Part shown: positions 27,011 to 36,203 of the stretch, one piece after another | Layout: each line of letters begins with the position of its first letter | How positions within the stretch are numbered: position 1 is the stretch's first letter | Assembly (NCBI RefSeq): GCF_000383415.1 | Contig: NZ_KB911264.1 | Coordinates: 62,001-126,000 of the forward strand | Length of the DNA: 64,000 nt | DNA from: Hyphomicrobium zavarzinii ATCC 27496 | Lineage (GTDB): Bacteria; Pseudomonadota; Alphaproteobacteria; Rhizobiales; Hyphomicrobiaceae | Reading direction: 5' to 3' | Program-made: the position numbers and the translations under genes | The notes under the pieces: model-generated | Told to the model about the DNA's origin: nothing | Databases searched by the model: none | The model's input: only the letters and a program-made list of their open reading frames with translations

Positions 27011-27832
27011 CTATTTCGCGCCCGCGTCTACGGCCTTCATCTCGCGCTCCTGGCGCGCGCTCGCCCGCTTCGTCGTATAGGACGCGAAGATCACGCCGAT
27101 TGTGACGAGCCCGATCATGATCGTGGAGACCGCGTTGATCTCCGGCGTGACGCCGAGGCGAACCTGGCTGTAGATCTTCATCGGCAGCGTGGTCGCGCCC
27201 GGCCCTGTCGCGAAGCTCGCGATCACGAGGTCGTCCAGCGACAGCGTGAACGACAAGAGCCACGCGGAGATCACCGAAGGCGCGATGATCGGCAGCGTCA
27301 CCTGCAGGAACGTCTTCACCGGCGGCGCGCCGAGATCCATCGCCGCCTCCTCGACGGACTTATCGAAATCGTAGAGGCGCGCCTGAACCACCACGGCTGC
27401 GAAGCACATCGAAAACGTCGCGTGCGCAATCACCACCGTCCAGAAGCCGCGATCCACGTTCATCGCCACGAACAGGAGCAGCAGCGAGAGACCGGTGATC
27501 ACCTCTGGCATGACCAGCGGCGCGAAGATGAGCCCCGAGAACAGCGTGCGCCCCGGGAAACGTCCGATTCGCACCAGCACGATCGCGGCCAGCGTCCCGA
27601 GGATCGTCGCGAGCGTTGACGACACCACCGCGACCCGCAGCGTGACCCACGCGGCCGACAGGAGCCCCTCGTTCTGGAGCAGGCTCGAGTACCATTTCGT
27701 CGACCAGCCGCCCCACACCGTGACGAGCTTCGACTCGTTGAAGCTGTAGATCACCAGCAGGAGGATCGGGATGTAGAGGAACGCGAACCCCAGCGCGATC
27801 GAGGTGGCGTTGAACCAGCTGAAGCGTCTCAT
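27011..27832 (-). CDS. potI: Putrescine/spermidine ABC transporter permease, PotI/PotC type
   Basis: A 273-residue inner-membrane permease with about six helices. The EAA motif is seen at EEAAMDLGAPPVKTFLQVTLP, which docks onto the ATPase. The start ATG at 27832 overlaps the stop of the partner permease by four bases (ATGA), so expression is coupled. A charged C-terminal tail follows the last helix. It belongs to the potF-potG-potH-potI-puuB operon and forms the channel with the neighbouring permease. Confidence 0.93.
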   Translation of the reverse strand: MRRFSWFNATSIALGFAFLYIPILLLVIYSFNESKLVTVWGGWSTKWYSSLLQNEGLLSAAWVTLRVAVVSSTLATILGTLAAIVLVRIGRFPGRTLFSGLIFAPLVMPEVITGLSLLLLFVAMNVDRGFWTVVIAHATFSMCFAAVVVQARLYDFDKSVEEAAMDLGAPPVKTFLQVTLPIIAPSVISAWLLSFTLSLDDLVIASFATGPGATTLPMKIYSQVRLGVTPEINAVSTIMIGLVTIGVIFASYTTKRASARQEREMKAVDAGAK

Positions 27833-28719
27833 CGCCCGGCCTCCCGCTGCTTTTCCTGGTTACGCTGGAAGAGGACGATCGGCACCACGAGAACCAGCAG
27901 CAGCACCACGGCCACCGCCGACGAGACCGGCCAATCGCGGTTGTTGAAGAACTCGTTCCAGAGCGTCTTGCCGATCATCAGCGTATCCGAGCCACCGAGC
28001 AGGTCGGGAATGACGAACTCGCCCGTCGCCGGAATGAACACGAGGAAGCACCCAGCCAGCACGCCGGGAATGGAGAGCGGGAACGTCACCTGCCAGAAGG
28101 CCTTCCACGGCGGCGACCCGAGATCCTCCGCCGCTTCGAGCAGCGACGGATTGATCTTCTCGAGGCTCGCGTAGAGCGGCAGGATCATGAACGGCAGGTA
28201 GGAATAGACGATGCCGATGTAGACCGCCGTCGTCGTGTTGAGAATGGTCAGCGGCTCGCTGATGATGCCGAGGTTCATCAGGAACAGATTGAGCAGCCCC
28301 TCCTTCTTCAGGATGCCGATCCACGCATAGACGCGGATCAGGAACGAGGTCCAGAACGGCAGGATGACGAGCATCACCAGCGTCGGCTGCCATTCCTTCG
28401 GCGCCCGCGCCATGCCGTAGGCGATGGGATAGGCGATGAGCAGCGTCAGGAACGTCGAGATCGCGGCGATGGTGAGCGCCGACCAGTAAGCGTTCAAATA
28501 GAGGGGGTCTTCGAAAATGAAGAAGTAGTTCTCGAAATCGAGCTGCGAGAGGAACGTCCCGATCCCAGACAGCCCCTGCGACCAGTCGAATGTCGGCGTA
28601 TAGGGCGGGATGGCCGTCGCGATGTCGGAAAGCGAGATCTTGAAGACGATGAAGAACGGAACGAGGAAGAAGACCAGGAGCCAGAGGTAAGGCACCGAGA
28701 TCAGAAGCCAGCGGCGCAT
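27829..28719 (-). CDS. potH: Putrescine/spermidine ABC transporter permease, PotH/PotB type
   Basis: A 296-residue permease with six predicted helices. The EAA loop is LEAAEDLGSPPWKAFWQVTFP. The central segment PFWTSFLIRVYAWIGILKKEG is typical of PotB/PotH proteins and helps separate it from the PotC/PotI partner. It lies 42 bases after the ATPase gene and overlaps the next permease gene. The role is polyamine import with the PotF-like binding protein encoded upstream. Confidence 0.93.
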   Translation of the reverse strand: MRRWLLISVPYLWLLVFFLVPFFIVFKISLSDIATAIPPYTPTFDWSQGLSGIGTFLSQLDFENYFFIFEDPLYLNAYWSALTIAAISTFLTLLIAYPIAYGMARAPKEWQPTLVMLVILPFWTSFLIRVYAWIGILKKEGLLNLFLMNLGIISEPLTILNTTTAVYIGIVYSYLPFMILPLYASLEKINPSLLEAAEDLGSPPWKAFWQVTFPLSIPGVLAGCFLVFIPATGEFVIPDLLGGSDTLMIGKTLWNEFFNNRDWPVSSAVAVVLLLVLVVPIVLFQRNQEKQREAGR

Positions 28720-28761
28720 GGACGTTTCTCCTCGAGGGATCGAAAGCAGCGGGCAACGGGA

Positions 28762-29970
<1,209 letters not shown>

Positions 29971-30036
29971 GATGGCGATCCTCGATGTTCCTCCGGTGAG
30001 ACCGCCACGGGCACCCTCACCCAGCCCTGAAAGAAG

Positions 30037-30067
30037 GCCGCGCCCGGGAGCAGGTCCCGGGCGCGGC
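30037..30067 (-). other. Intercistronic stem-loop between potF and potG
   Basis: GCCGCGCCCGGG (30037-30048) pairs with CCCGGGCGCGGC (30056-30067), a perfect 12-base stem with a 7-base loop. It starts ten bases after the binding-protein stop codon and has no T-tract. It probably caps and stabilises the binding-protein mRNA, as known for other ABC importer operons; this role is inferred. Confidence 0.65.
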
Positions 30068-30076
30068 GCGACGTCG

Positions 30077-31186
30077 TTACTGTCCAGTGACGATTTTCGT
30101 CCAGGTTCGCGTCACGAGGCGTTGCGTCTTGGCATCGTAGGATGTCTTGACGAACAGGCGCCCCATGGTCTCCGCGTCCGGATAAATGGAGGTGTCGCCC
30201 TTCACGCCCTCGTCGAGGAACTCCTGCGAGGCGAGGTTACCGTTGGCGTAGTTCGAGTAGTTCGACGCCTTCGCGATCACCTCGGGCTTCATCAGATAGT
30301 TGAGGAAGATGTGCGCTTCCTCCACGTGCTTGGCGTCGGCCGGGATGGCAAGCTGGTCGAACCACATCTGCGCGCCTTCCTTGGGCAGCGAGAAAGCTAT
30401 GGTCTGGCCGTTCTTGGCTTCCTCTGCGCGGTCGCGCGCCTGCAAGATATCGCCCGAATAACCGATCGCGAGGCAGATGTCGCCGTTGGCGAGCGCATTG
30501 ATGTATTCGGAGGAATGGAACTTCTGGATGTTCGGGCGGATCTTCTCGACGAGCTCGCCCGCCTTCTTGATGTCGTCGGGGTTGGAGCTGTTGGGATCGA
30601 GGCCCAGATAGTTCAGCACCGCCGGCAGCACATCATCCGGCGCGTCGAGCACGTGGATGCCGCAATCCTTGAACTTGGCGAGGATCTCCGGCTTGAAGAA
30701 GATGTCCCACGAGTTGATCGGAGCATCGGCCATCCGCTCCTTGATCTTCCCCTCGTTGTAGCCGATCGCCGTGGTGCCCCACATGTAGTTGATCGAGTAA
30801 TCGTTGCCCGGGTCGTAAATCGCCGTGCGCTTCGAGATCTCCGGCCACATGTTCTTGAGGTTGGGAAGCTTGGACTTGTCGAGCTTCTGGAACACGCCCG
30901 CGCCGATCTGGCGCGAGAGGAACGGCCCCGTAGGCACCACAACGTCGTATCCCGTGCCGCCCGCCAGCAGCTTCGTCTCCAGCACCTCATTGCTGTCGAA
31001 AACGTCGTAGATGACCTTGATGCCGGTCTCCTTGGTGAACTCGGTGAGAATCTCCTCATCGATATAGTCCGACCAGTTGTAGACCCGGACCTCCCGATCT
31101 GCGGCCAAGGCTGCCCCACCGGCCAAGAGCGCCGCCAGCGCGATGGTGCCCGCGATTGGTGCGCGGATGCCTGCAAGTGTGATCAT
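30077..31186 (-). CDS. potF: Periplasmic putrescine/spermidine-binding protein
   Basis: A 369-residue extracellular binding protein with a Sec signal peptide (cleavage near ALA|AD). The mature start REVRVYNWSDYIDEEILTEF is the PotF/PotD hallmark, with the Trp and Asp that contact the polyamine. Later motifs GYDVVVPTGPFLSRQIG and INYMWGTTAIGYN also match. ATG at 31186 follows AGGGAGGAAG, and a longer frame to 31528 crosses the regulatory region, so it is rejected. It is the first gene of the minus-strand polyamine operon. A GntR-type palindrome lies about 80 bases upstream, so the divergent GntR gene is the likely regulator. Confidence 0.95.
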   Translation of the reverse strand: MITLAGIRAPIAGTIALAALLAGGAALAADREVRVYNWSDYIDEEILTEFTKETGIKVIYDVFDSNEVLETKLLAGGTGYDVVVPTGPFLSRQIGAGVFQKLDKSKLPNLKNMWPEISKRTAIYDPGNDYSINYMWGTTAIGYNEGKIKERMADAPINSWDIFFKPEILAKFKDCGIHVLDAPDDVLPAVLNYLGLDPNSSNPDDIKKAGELVEKIRPNIQKFHSSEYINALANGDICLAIGYSGDILQARDRAEEAKNGQTIAFSLPKEGAQMWFDQLAIPADAKHVEEAHIFLNYLMKPEVIAKASNYSNYANGNLASQEFLDEGVKGDTSIYPDAETMGRLFVKTSYDAKTQRLVTRTWTKIVTGQ

Positions 31187-31267
31187 TCGACTTCCTCCCT
31201 GGGGAGCCATTGCCCGAACGGTTGAAGGACCGCGCGCTCGGCTTTGGCCGCAGACCTTGACCGCTCT

Positions 31268-31281
31268 ATTGTGATCACAAT
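31268..31281. promoter_or_regulatory. GntR/FCD operator candidate 1
   Basis: ATTGTGATCACAAT is a perfect 14-base palindrome in the gap between potF and the divergent GntR gene. It sits 82 bases before the potF start and 127 bases before the GntR start. Its GT...AC pattern fits GntR/FCD operators. A second copy of the core lies upstream of the gamma-glutamylputrescine synthetase gene. Confidence 0.65.
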
Positions 31282-31407
31282 AATCGCGCGCTACAAGTAT
31301 TTCCTGATGGCAACCCGCTTGGTTCGGCTGGGCGCCGCTCTTTCGCACTGCCGAACACGGGTGTCCGCGCCTGCAATGGGTACGGACGAAAGCTCTGCGA
31401 GCGTGAG

Positions 31408-32160
31408 GTGACGACGAGTTCGATGTCGCAGCGCCACATAACGGCCGCACCCAAAAAAACGCTCGCCCGCGCGAGCGCTGCAGGTCACGGACGCCTGCCT
31501 GCTGCCCTCGGTAACACAAGCGTGACAACGCACGAGAACGTCTATCGCGGCTTGCGAGACCGCATCCTGTTCGGCGGCTTTCTTCCCGGCAGCGCGGTCA
31601 CCCTGCGCGGCCTCGCGGAGGACATGGGCGTAAGTCCTATGCCTATTCGTGAGGCAGTCCGCCGCCTCATTGCCGAGCGGGCTCTCAAGATGCAGGACAA
31701 CCGGCGCGTCCTGGTACCTCCGATGACGACCGAGACCTTCGAGCAGATTGTATTTTCCCGCAAAACTTTGGAGCCGGAGCTGGCCGCGCGCGCCATGGAC
31801 CGCATCGGGCGTGCCGAGATCCGCCAGATCACCACTCTCGACCAGGCGGTTGACCGCGCCATGGCCGTCGGCGACGTGGACGGCTACATGCAGAGCAATT
31901 ACCGCTTCCATTTTGCCATCTACGAGCGGGCCTGCGCCGATACGCTTATGGCTCTCGTGGAAAGCATCTGGCTTCAGTTCGGCCCGTTCATGCGCATGGC
32001 CTACGGGTGCATCGGAACGTCCACCCTGGAGGATCACCATCAGGCTGCCATCGCCGCCCTGGAGCGGCGCGACCGTAAGGGTCTGAAAGCAGCGATCGCC
32101 GCCGATATCAGCCAGGGCATGAACTTCATCGGCGAAGCCGTCTTGAAGCGCTCGACTTAA
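31408..32160 (+). CDS. GntR-family regulator with FCD domain
   Basis: A 250-residue transcriptional regulator. The winged helix-turn-helix (about residues 42-105) reads VYRGLRDRILFGGFLPGSAV ... SPMPIREAVRRLIAERAL. A C-terminal all-helical FCD ligand domain (about 110-245) carries the expected helix with NYRFHFAIYE and the DDHH-like metal site EDHHQAAI. The start may be GTG at 31408 or ATG at 31423; both lack a strong ribosome-binding site. It is divergent from the Pot operon and precedes the Puu-type operon. Matching palindromes lie on both sides, so it likely controls both. The effector, perhaps a polyamine intermediate, is unknown. Confidence 0.9.
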   Translation: MTTSSMSQRHITAAPKKTLARASAAGHGRLPAALGNTSVTTHENVYRGLRDRILFGGFLPGSAVTLRGLAEDMGVSPMPIREAVRRLIAERALKMQDNRRVLVPPMTTETFEQIVFSRKTLEPELAARAMDRIGRAEIRQITTLDQAVDRAMAVGDVDGYMQSNYRFHFAIYERACADTLMALVESIWLQFGPFMRMAYGCIGTSTLEDHHQAAIAALERRDRKGLKAAIAADISQGMNFIGEAVLKRST

Positions 32161-32231
32161 CGATTTGAACTATCAAGGCCTCCCCCCATTAGCCAATCCG
32201 GCACCGCGCGGCGCTTGAGTTTGCGCGCCTT

Positions 32232-32243
32232 TTGTGATCACAT
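32232..32243. promoter_or_regulatory. GntR/FCD operator candidate 2
   Basis: TTGTGATCACAT, with the 10-base palindrome TGTGATCACA at 32233-32242, lies 72 bases after the GntR stop codon and 124 bases before the synthetase gene. It shares the 11-base stretch TTGTGATCACA with the site at 31268-31281. Confidence 0.6.
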
Positions 32244-32366
32244 TGTTGCCGAATGACGCCCAGTCCGTCCTGCGGCGCCACCATTTGAGGTGAGGCATCC
32301 GCCTCGTCGCATGGGTCGGCGTGCGCCCCGGCCACGGAACACGCGTCCTCTGAAACAAGGTGCATC

Positions 32367-33770
32367 ATGTCGGCCGACAACGGATCGATGGCAGGGCTAA
32401 CCGGCGAAACATTCAGCGTCGGAACGGAGCCCGAGCACTTGCGCGCCTGGCTCAACCATCACCGCATTGAGGAAGTGGACTGCGCAGTCCCCGATATCGC
32501 GGGCGTGGCGCGCGGCAAGACGATGCCCGCCGGCAAATTCGTGAAGCTCGATGCCGTGCACCTGCCGATCTCGATCTTCCACCAGACCATCACCGGCGAC
32601 TATGTGGGGTTTGAGGAGGACGGCCAGGTGCTCTATGCCGAGAGCGACCTGATGATGGTGCCCGACCTCACGACCATTCGCCCCGCGCCATGGGCGTCGA
32701 GCCCCACCGCGCAAGTGATCCACGACGCGAAATGGCAGAACGGCGATCCCGTCGAGATCGCCCCGCGATCGGTCTTGAAGCGCGTGCTCGATCTCTACAG
32801 CAAGGAGGGCTGGGTGCCGGTCGTCGCGCCCGAGCTCGAATTCTACCTGACCAAGACCAATCCCGACCCCGACTATCCGCTGGAGCCGCCGACGGGCCGT
32901 TCGGGCCGCGCGGGCGCGGGACGCCAAGCTTACAGCCTCGGCGCCGTCGACGAGTACGACAAGATCGTGGACGACATCTACGACTACGCCGAGCGCCAGT
33001 ACCTGAAGATCGACACCATCATCCAGGAAGGCGGCGCAGCGCAGCTCGAAATCAACCTTCTGCACGGCGATCCGATCGATCTCGCCGACCAGGTCTTCCT
33101 GTTCAAGCGCACCATCCGCGAAGCGGCGTTCACGCACAATTGCTACGCGACCTTCATGGCCAAGCCGCTCGCCAACGAGCCCGGCAGCGCCATGCACCTT
33201 CACCAGAGCATCGTCGACGCGAAGACGGGCCGCAATATCTTCACCGACGACACCGGCGGACCGAGCAAGCACTTCTATAACTTCCTGGCGGGCCAGCAGC
33301 GCTACTTGCCGCCGGCCACCTGCCTGCTCGCCCCCTACGTGAACTCCTATCGCCGTCTCGTGCCGGGCGGCGCCGCCCCCATCAACGTCGAATGGGGCCA
33401 CGACAATCGCTCTGCCGGCCTCAGGGTGCCGTTCTCGCCGACCGCCGCGCGCCGCATCGAGAACCGTCTCGCCGGCTCCGACGCAAACCCTTACCTCGCC
33501 ATTGCCGCGAGCCTCGCGTGCGGGTATCTGGGTCTCAAGAATGGTCTCGAGCCGCGCCAGCCGGTGGTCGGAAACGCCTACCGCAACGACCATCAGCTTC
33601 CGCGCGGTCTGCTCGAAGCGCTGACCGAGTTCGAGGACAGCGCGGAGCTGCACGAGATTCTGGGCAAACGTTTCTGCCACGTATACCTTGAGCTCAAGCG
33701 ATCCGAGTTCGAGGAGTTCATGCGCGTGATCAGCCCGTGGGAACGAGAGCATCTTTTGCTCAGCGTCTGA
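32367..33770 (+). CDS. puuA: Glutamine synthetase family protein, gamma-glutamylputrescine synthetase-like
   Basis: A 467-residue ATP-dependent ligase of the GS-III-like/PuuA group, predicted to join glutamate to putrescine or another amine. Active-site motifs are PELEFYL (metal Glu), INLLHGDPIDLADQ, the ATP-site AKPLANEPGSAMHLHQS, and the glutamate-binding NVEWGHDNRSAGLRVP. The N-terminal beta-grasp opens VDCAVPDIAGVARGKTMPA, as in PuuA. It starts a run with an aminotransferase, PuuD, a second GS-like gene and PuuC. A GntR-type palindrome lies upstream. A second ligase of the same family sits 2.4 kb downstream, so substrate partition between them is open. Confidence 0.9.
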   Translation: MSADNGSMAGLTGETFSVGTEPEHLRAWLNHHRIEEVDCAVPDIAGVARGKTMPAGKFVKLDAVHLPISIFHQTITGDYVGFEEDGQVLYAESDLMMVPDLTTIRPAPWASSPTAQVIHDAKWQNGDPVEIAPRSVLKRVLDLYSKEGWVPVVAPELEFYLTKTNPDPDYPLEPPTGRSGRAGAGRQAYSLGAVDEYDKIVDDIYDYAERQYLKIDTIIQEGGAAQLEINLLHGDPIDLADQVFLFKRTIREAAFTHNCYATFMAKPLANEPGSAMHLHQSIVDAKTGRNIFTDDTGGPSKHFYNFLAGQQRYLPPATCLLAPYVNSYRRLVPGGAAPINVEWGHDNRSAGLRVPFSPTAARRIENRLAGSDANPYLAIAASLACGYLGLKNGLEPRQPVVGNAYRNDHQLPRGLLEALTEFEDSAELHEILGKRFCHVYLELKRSEFEEFMRVISPWEREHLLLSV

Positions 33771-34074
33771 CGGGATAGAGTACGGCACACACCGATGTAC
33801 GGTCCAGGGCCGAGGAAGAAAGTAAAGTGACCTTGTCCGGTCGAGCAGCGAAGACACGCAAGACAGAGCTTCTGGAGCTCTGCGCGCGTATTGGATTCAC
33901 GCCCCCGCTCGGGGCCTGAGGCGCTTTGTGCCCGTCCTTCCCGCGCTTCCGGATCGAGGAAGCCCGGATTTCATCCCGAGAGACGCACGACCGCACAAAC
34001 AATTCCCAGGGTATCGGAGCTTTCGAACGAGAAGCGGAGATACCTTGAGACCCGCTCCCGCAGGAGAAACGCCC
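33771..34074. other. 304-base gap with two stem-loops
   Basis: No gene is seen. CAGAGCT-N5-AGCTCTG forms a stem at 33864-33882, and GCCCC-N5-GGGGC a second at 33901-33915. Both lie between the ligase gene and the aminotransferase gene on the same strand. They may process, attenuate or end the first transcript. A start-less extension of the aminotransferase frame covers the right half but lacks a ribosome-binding site. Confidence 0.4.
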
Positions 34075-35466
34075 ATGTCGACCACCAGGCTGAAAAACAG
34101 CACCACGGAGCTGAGGGATCTCGACGCTCTCCACCACCTCCATCCCTTCACCAACCACAAGTCCCTGCGCGCGGGCGGCGCCCGCGTGATCGTCAAGGGA
34201 GACGGGCCCTACATCTGGGACAGCGAAGGCAAACGCATCCTCGACGGCATGGCCGGTCTCTGGACCACCAACGTCGGCTACGGCCGCGCCGAGCTGGCGG
34301 ATGCCGCCCGCGACCAGATGCTGGAGCTGCCGTTTTACAATACGTTCTTCCGCACCACGCACCCGCCGGTCATTGCCCTCTCCCAGAAGCTCGCCGAGAT
34401 CACGCCGCCCCACATCAATCAGGTGTTCTACGGCTCCTCGGGATCGGAATCGAACGACACGGCCATCCGCCTCATCCGCCACTATTGGGCGCTCAAGGGA
34501 GAGCCCAAGCGGCGCATTATCATTTCCCGCAAAAACGCCTACCACGGCTCTACCATTGCGGCGGGCTCGATGGGCGGTATGCCCCACGTCCATCAGCACA
34601 GCTATCCGGTATATGAAGGCTTCCGCCACGTGATGGACCCCTACTGGTTCGGCGAAGGCAAGGACGGCGAAAGCCTCGATGAGTTCGGCCTGCGCGCCGC
34701 GAAGGCTCTCGAAGACGAGATCCTGGCCGTCGGTCCTGAGAACGTCGCGGCCTTCGCGGCCGAGCCTGTGCAGGGCGCCGGCGGCGTCAAGATCCCGCCC
34801 GCCACCTATTGGCCGGCGGTTCAAAAAATCATCGACAAGTACGGCATCCTCTTCCTGGCCGACGAGGTCATCACCGGCTTCGGCCGCCTCGGCACCTGGT
34901 TTGCGTCCGACTACTACGGGCTCAAGCCGAACCTCATCACCTTCGCCAAGGCGGTGACCTCGGGATACATCCCCCTCTCCGGCCTCCTCATCGACGACCG
35001 CATCGTCGAAGCTCTGATGGGCCACGACGACGATTTCAACCACGGCTACACCTTCTCGGGCCATCCTGTGGCGTGCGCCGTCGCGCTCAAGAACCTCGAG
35101 ATCATGGAGCGCGAGAAGCTCGTGCAGCGCGTGAACGAGGTGGGCGCTCCCGCTCTCGCCAAGGTTTTCGAGAAGTTCAAGGACCACCCGCTCGTCGGCG
35201 AGGTGCGCACCGTCGGCATGCTCGGCGCCATCGAGCTGGTCGCCGATAAGCGCACGCGCCGCCGCTTCGACAACCCCGGCCGCGTCGGCCTCATCTGCCG
35301 CGACCACTTCTTCCGCGAAGGTTTCATCATGCGCGCCGTCTTCGACACCATGGTCTGTGCCCCGCCACTCATCTGGGGCGAGGAGCAGTTCGCGGAGGCC
35401 GAGCGCGTGATCCGCAAGGCGCTCGATCTCACGCTCGCCGACGTCGCCGGAGAAATCGCTGCATGA
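34075..35466 (+). CDS. spuC: Class III aminotransferase, putrescine-pyruvate (SpuC-like)
   Basis: A 463-residue PLP-dependent omega-aminotransferase. The segment DGMAGLWTTNVGYGRAELAD and PFYNTFFRTTHPP closely match the SpuC/putrescine-pyruvate group. The PLP-site Asp lies in [13 protein letters not shown] and the Schiff-base Lys in ITFAKAVTSGYIPL. ATG at 34075 is preceded by CAGGAG and begins just before the conserved LRDLDALHHLHPFT. It would convert putrescine to 4-aminobutanal with pyruvate as acceptor, an alternative to the glutamylated route. It overlaps the downstream PuuD gene by four bases (ATGA). Confidence 0.92.
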   Translation: MSTTRLKNSTTELRDLDALHHLHPFTNHKSLRAGGARVIVKGDGPYIWDSEGKRILDGMAGLWTTNVGYGRAELADAARDQMLELPFYNTFFRTTHPPVIALSQKLAEITPPHINQVFYGSSGSESNDTAIRLIRHYWALKGEPKRRIIISRKNAYHGSTIAAGSMGGMPHVHQHSYPVYEGFRHVMDPYWFGEGKDGESLDEFGLRAAKALEDEILAVGPENVAAFAAEPVQGAGGVKIPPATYWPAVQKIIDKYGILFLADEVITGFGRLGTWFASDYYGLKPNLITFAKAVTSGYIPLSGLLIDDRIVEALMGHDDDFNHGYTFSGHPVACAVALKNLEIMEREKLVQRVNEVGAPALAKVFEKFKDHPLVGEVRTVGMLGAIELVADKRTRRRFDNPGRVGLICRDHFFREGFIMRAVFDTMVCAPPLIWGEEQFAEAERVIRKALDLTLADVAGEIAA

Positions 35467-36203
35467 GCCGGCCCCTCGTCGTTATCCCGTCCGACACCAA
35501 AGTCATCGAGGGCCTGACCTTCGACGCCGTGGGGCGCAAATACTCCACGGCAGTCGCCGAGGTGGCCGAATGCCAGCCGCTGCTCGTACCGCTCGACACG
35601 GCGCTGACGGACATTGGCGCCATTCTCGAAATCGCCGACGCCATCCTGCTTTCGGGCAGCGTCTCCAATGTGCATCCGAGCCTCTACGGCACGGAGGACC
35701 CGCTTCGCCCCGAGACCATGGACCCCGCGCGCGACAACGTCACCATCCCGCTCATCCGCACGGCGGTGGACAACAAGATCCCGCTGTTCGCCATCTGCCG
35801 CGGCTATCAGGAGCTGAACGTCGCCATGGGCGGCAGCCTGCATCAGGCCGTTCACGATCAGCCGCACCTCAACGACCACCGCGAGAACCCGAAGCTCGTG
35901 ATGGACGATCGCTTCGGCCCCGCCCATCCGATCAAGCTCGACGATGAACTGCGCTCCTGGATCGGCAAGGACCAGATCATCGTCAACTCCCTCCATGGCC
36001 AGGGCATCGCGCGCCTCGCCGAGCGCCTACGTCCGCAGGCCTATGCCGAGGACGGGCTGGTCGAAGCCGTGCTCGGTCCGAAGGATCATCCGTTCTGCCT
36101 CGGCGTGCAGTGGCATCCCGAATGGCACGCTAAAAACAATCCCGTCTCCATTGAGCTGTTCCGGCGCTTTGGCGACGCGGCCAGAAAGATTTCATCGTCA
36201 TGA
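35463..36203 (+). CDS. puuD: Gamma-glutamyl-GABA hydrolase (class I glutamine amidotransferase fold)
   Basis: A 246-residue hydrolase that releases GABA and glutamate from gamma-glutamyl-GABA, the last step of the Puu route. The nucleophile is Cys112 in FAICRGYQELNVAMGG, and the His-Glu pair is in LGVQWHPEW near residue 220. Length is close to E. coli PuuD (254). It overlaps the aminotransferase gene upstream and the second GS-like gene downstream, so the three are tightly coupled. Confidence 0.94.
   Translation: MSRPLVVIPSDTKVIEGLTFDAVGRKYSTAVAEVAECQPLLVPLDTALTDIGAILEIADAILLSGSVSNVHPSLYGTEDPLRPETMDPARDNVTIPLIRTAVDNKIPLFAICRGYQELNVAMGGSLHQAVHDQPHLNDHRENPKLVMDDRFGPAHPIKLDDELRSWIGKDQIIVNSLHGQGIARLAERLRPQAYAEDGLVEAVLGPKDHPFCLGVQWHPEWHAKNNPVSIELFRRFGDAARKISSS

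Noticed and set aside
32190-32220. Sigma-54 promoter before the first ligase gene
   Set aside because: GG and GC elements are present but not with the required 10-base spacing or flanking bases.
32397-33857. 486-codon minus-strand frame opposite the first ligase gene
   Set aside because: Antisense shadow with Val/Gly/Asp/His-rich translation.
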